7,042 nucleotides of DNA from JAOUEA01 sp046732015 (GTDB lineage: Bacteria; Actinomycetota; UBA4738; HRBIN12). The translations under genes were made by a program, and so were the position numbers. Position 1 is the stretch's first letter; each line of letters starts with the position of its first letter. Location of the stretch: the NCBI GenBank assembly GCA_046732015.1, contig JBKPMF010000301.1, positions 1 to 7,042 on the forward strand, given 5' to 3'. Positions 5,832 through 7,042 of this stretch are shown in pieces. Below the pieces are notes generated by a model. The model had not been told where the DNA came from and ran no database searches. It saw only the letters and a program-made list of their open reading frames with translations.

Positions 5832-5855
5832 ATCGCGGCGCTCGCACCGAGGCGG

Positions 5856-5884
5856 TTGACGGCGCCGCCGGGCATCGACAGGCT
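5856..5884 (+). promoter_or_regulatory. candidate leaderless promoter of the GNAT gene
   Basis: TTGACG (5856-5861) matches five of six bases of the -35 consensus. Seventeen bases later CAGGCT (5879-5884) keeps the two most important -10 positions (A2, T6). The ATG at 5891 begins 6 bases after it, the spacing expected for a leaderless mRNA, and no strong ribosome site precedes the gene. Confidence 0.4.
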
Positions 5885-5899
5885 CCACCCATGGTGGAG
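5883..5899. repeat. perfect 7-bp inverted repeat around the GNAT start codon
   Basis: CTCCACC (5883-5889), CAT, GGTGGAG (5893-5899). The arms are perfectly complementary and the ATG straddles the 3-base centre and the right arm. It could act as an operator over the transcription start or as an RNA hairpin hiding the start codon. It overlaps the last bases of the candidate -10 element. Confidence 0.45.
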
Positions 5900-6301
5900 A
5901 TCCGCAAGCTCGAACCCCTCGAGGACGACCTCCTAGCCGCCGCGCTCGCCGCCGTGGACCGTCCCGCCGCTGCCGTCGATCTGTTCTTGAGCGACCCTCG
6001 CTCTCATGCGTTCATCGCGACCGACGGCGGCCGTCCGGTCGGGTTCGCCTACGGCACCGAGATGCTCCGACCGGAGGGCTTCTGGATGGTCGTGCTGCAG
6101 CGGCTCGAGGTGATCGAGGCAGCGCGCGCGAGCGGCGTCGGTCGGGAGCTGCTGGACGCGTTCGTGGCGTTCGCCCGGAGCAAGGATCATCGGTCGATGT
6201 GGCTCGCCACCGACGCCGGCCGCGATGCAGCGCGTCGGATCTATCCGGGCGCCGGCGGCGAGCGCGACGATCACGGCTCCTACTGGTGGGTGTTCGAGTA
6301 G
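5891..6301 (+). CDS. GNAT-family N-acetyltransferase
   Basis: This 136-residue acetyl-CoA-dependent N-acetyltransferase is of the GNAT fold; the acceptor is not identifiable. The acetyl-CoA pyrophosphate-binding motif A is ARASGVGRELLDAF (78-91), with Arg79-x2-Gly82-x-Gly84, following the strand LQRLEVIEAA. Strand FIATDGGRPVGFAYG (41-55) and the LATDAGRDAARRIYPGAGG block (105-123) are typical of motifs B and C. The layout (DPRSHAFIATDGGRPVGFAYG, then TDAGRDAARRIY) resembles aminoglycoside 3-N-acetyltransferase I-like proteins, but most such chromosomal GNATs have other or unknown substrates, so no resistance role is claimed. The gene lies 59 bases after cysO on the same strand and may have its own leaderless promoter. 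A link to the sulfur cluster is not evident. Confidence 0.88.
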   Translation: MVEIRKLEPLEDDLLAAALAAVDRPAAAVDLFLSDPRSHAFIATDGGRPVGFAYGTEMLRPEGFWMVVLQRLEVIEAARASGVGRELLDAFVAFARSKDHRSMWLATDAGRDAARRIYPGAGGERDDHGSYWWVFE

Positions 6302-6308
6302 CCCCGTA

Positions 6309-6338
6309 TTGACTCCGGACACAACGCCCGACTAGCGT
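6309..6338 (+). promoter_or_regulatory. housekeeping-type promoter for the membrane protein gene at 6368
   Basis: TTGACT (6309-6314), an 18-base spacer, then TAGCGT (6333-6338). The -35 differs from TTGACA at one base and the -10 fits TANNNT. The predicted start of transcription, about 6345, leaves a leader of roughly 23 bases containing a purine-rich ribosome site. This is the best promoter match in the window and marks a new transcription unit after the GNAT gene. Confidence 0.65.
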
Positions 6339-6346
6339 CTGCATGA

Positions 6347-6367
6347 GGAAGGGAGGGGCACTTCCCC
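6347..6367 (+). promoter_or_regulatory. Shine-Dalgarno region with possible self-masking hairpin
   Basis: The purine tract GGGAGGGG (6351-6358) lies 9 bases before GTG 6368 and is the likely ribosome site. The bases right before the GTG, CTTCCCC (6361-6367), can pair with it in two ways: GGGG/CCCC around a 5-base loop, or GGAAG (6347-6351) with CTTCC (6361-6365). Pairing would hide the site. Only short stems form, so the effect is uncertain. Confidence 0.4.
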
Positions 6368-7042
6368 GTGCAGACCTCGAACAAGACGCCGATCCGCCAC
6401 GACCACGACCTCATCGTCGTGCCCGACGCGCGGCCACCCCGCCGTTGGGGCGTGATCGCCGTCGTCGTTGCCCTGGTGCTCCTGGCGCTCCTGGTCGGCG
6501 GCGCCATCGGTTACTCGATGCGGCAGGCCGACGTGCGTGATCTGCAGGCCCAGCTGGCCGGCACGGCGAGCCAGCAAGAGGTCGCCGTCACCGACGTGGG
6601 CGCGGCCCTGCAACGGGTCGAGGCTCTCGAGCGAAGGATCGACAGCCTGCGAGCGAACATGGAGGTCCAGCGTCGCGCCGTCGGGGTGCTGCGCGGCAGC
6701 AATCACGAGAAGCGCCGCCAGGTCACCCAGGCCAGGAAGGAGCTCGAGGCCGCGCAGGCCCAGCTCCGCGCCACGACCGGTCCGCCGCTGTCTGACGGCA
6801 CGTTCGCGGTCAAGGTGGTGGCGGTGGGGGCATCCCAGTCACCGCCGCGCATCGTCCTCGACCTCGGTCGGTGGTTCACCGGCACGGCGGCCCACGACGC
6901 CGCGGCCGCCGACGGCCTCTCCGCGCACACGGATCACGGGAACCACCCGCGGTACTTCCGCAACCGCGAGGCCAACTGGCGCATCATGCCGCTCGCCTCG
7001 TCCGCGACCGCCACCTTCTGGCGTCGGGGCTCGGGCCTGGGT
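6368..7042 (+). CDS. single-pass membrane protein with coiled coil and unrecognised extracytoplasmic domain, 3'-truncated by window edge
   Basis: The frame is open for 225 codons from GTG 6368 to the window end with no stop. A short N-terminal cytoplasmic stretch ending in RPPRR precedes one membrane helix at about 27-49 (WGVIAVVVALVLLALLVGGA). The positive-inside rule puts the rest outside the membrane. Residues about 53-135 are rich in Gln, Glu, Arg, Leu and Ala with heptad-like spacing (VEALERRIDSLRANMEVQRR region), a likely coiled coil. From about 141 a globular domain begins (DGTFAVKVVAVGA...PRIVLDLGRWFTG), ending in the window with HPRYFRNREANWRIMPLASS. The WFTG...AA..DG...Y-x-RN...R..P pattern resembles actinobacterial secreted or lipoprotein domains of unknown function that I recall only loosely. 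A strong promoter and ribosome site upstream support the start. No function is assigned. It could be an envelope or septum-associated protein. Confidence 0.75.
   Translation, partial: MQTSNKTPIRHDHDLIVVPDARPPRRWGVIAVVVALVLLALLVGGAIGYSMRQADVRDLQAQLAGTASQQEVAVTDVGAALQRVEALERRIDSLRANMEVQRRAVGVLRGSNHEKRRQVTQARKELEAAQAQLRATTGPPLSDGTFAVKVVAVGASQSPPRIVLDLGRWFTGTAAHDAAAADGLSAHTDHGNHPRYFRNREANWRIMPLASSATATFWRRGSGLG

Noticed and set aside
5846..5870. GC-rich partial dyad after cysO as a terminator
   Set aside because: The GGCGG and CCGCC arms pair only around a long loop and no T-run follows. The same stretch is better explained by the -35 of the GNAT promoter.
6343..6540. Small plus-strand frame starting at ATG 6343
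   Set aside because: The ATG is only 4 bases after the -10 box and has no ribosome site. The product is Arg/Pro/Ala-rich and overlaps the frame from GTG 6368, which has a clear membrane helix and a good ribosome site.

Overview
The window is GC-rich and codes almost end to end on both strands, with several GTG/TTG starts and promoters that look leaderless. The protein set points to Actinomycetota: an InhA-like enoyl reductase, a CysO-type sulfur carrier with a Mec hydrolase, and a MoeZ-like E1 enzyme. A deep branch such as Acidimicrobiia is possible, but the sequence alone does not settle it. I see no mobile element, tRNA, rRNA or CRISPR array.

Layout. Positions 1-440 (+) hold the 3' part of an enoyl-ACP reductase gene (fabI/inhA type). 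It converges on a minus-strand pair, 17 bases away. Read in its own direction, that pair is a PfkB-family sugar or nucleoside kinase (3147-2317) followed after 20 bases by a regulator-like protein (2296-458) with cNMP-binding-like, two CBS, and DUF294 nucleotidyltransferase-like domains. The kinase is divergent from selD (selenophosphate synthetase, 3183-4232 +), with only 35 bases between the start codons.

After selD comes a compact plus-strand cluster: mec (JAMM metalloprotease, 4311-4709), a MoeB/ThiF-type E1 adenylyltransferase (4706-5527, ATGA overlap with mec) and cysO (ubiquitin-fold sulfur carrier, 5553-5831). By analogy with the Mycobacterium tuberculosis CysO route, the E1 would adenylate the CysO C-terminus, sulfur would be added as a thiocarboxylate, a CysM-type synthase (not in the window) would form a CysO-cysteine adduct, and Mec would release cysteine. 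Two details differ from the mycobacterial reference. The carrier is encoded as ...Gly-Gly-Cys rather than ending in Gly-Gly, so it resembles either a pre-formed adduct or a pro-form needing JAMM processing. The E1 enzyme also lacks the rhodanese domain that supplies sulfur in MoeZ.

The right end holds a GNAT acetyltransferase (5891-6301), whose start codon sits in a perfect 7-bp inverted repeat. Last comes a new transcription unit with the best promoter in the window (TTGACT-N18-TAGCGT). It drives a single-pass membrane protein with a coiled coil and an unrecognised extracytoplasmic domain, cut off by the window end (6368-7042).
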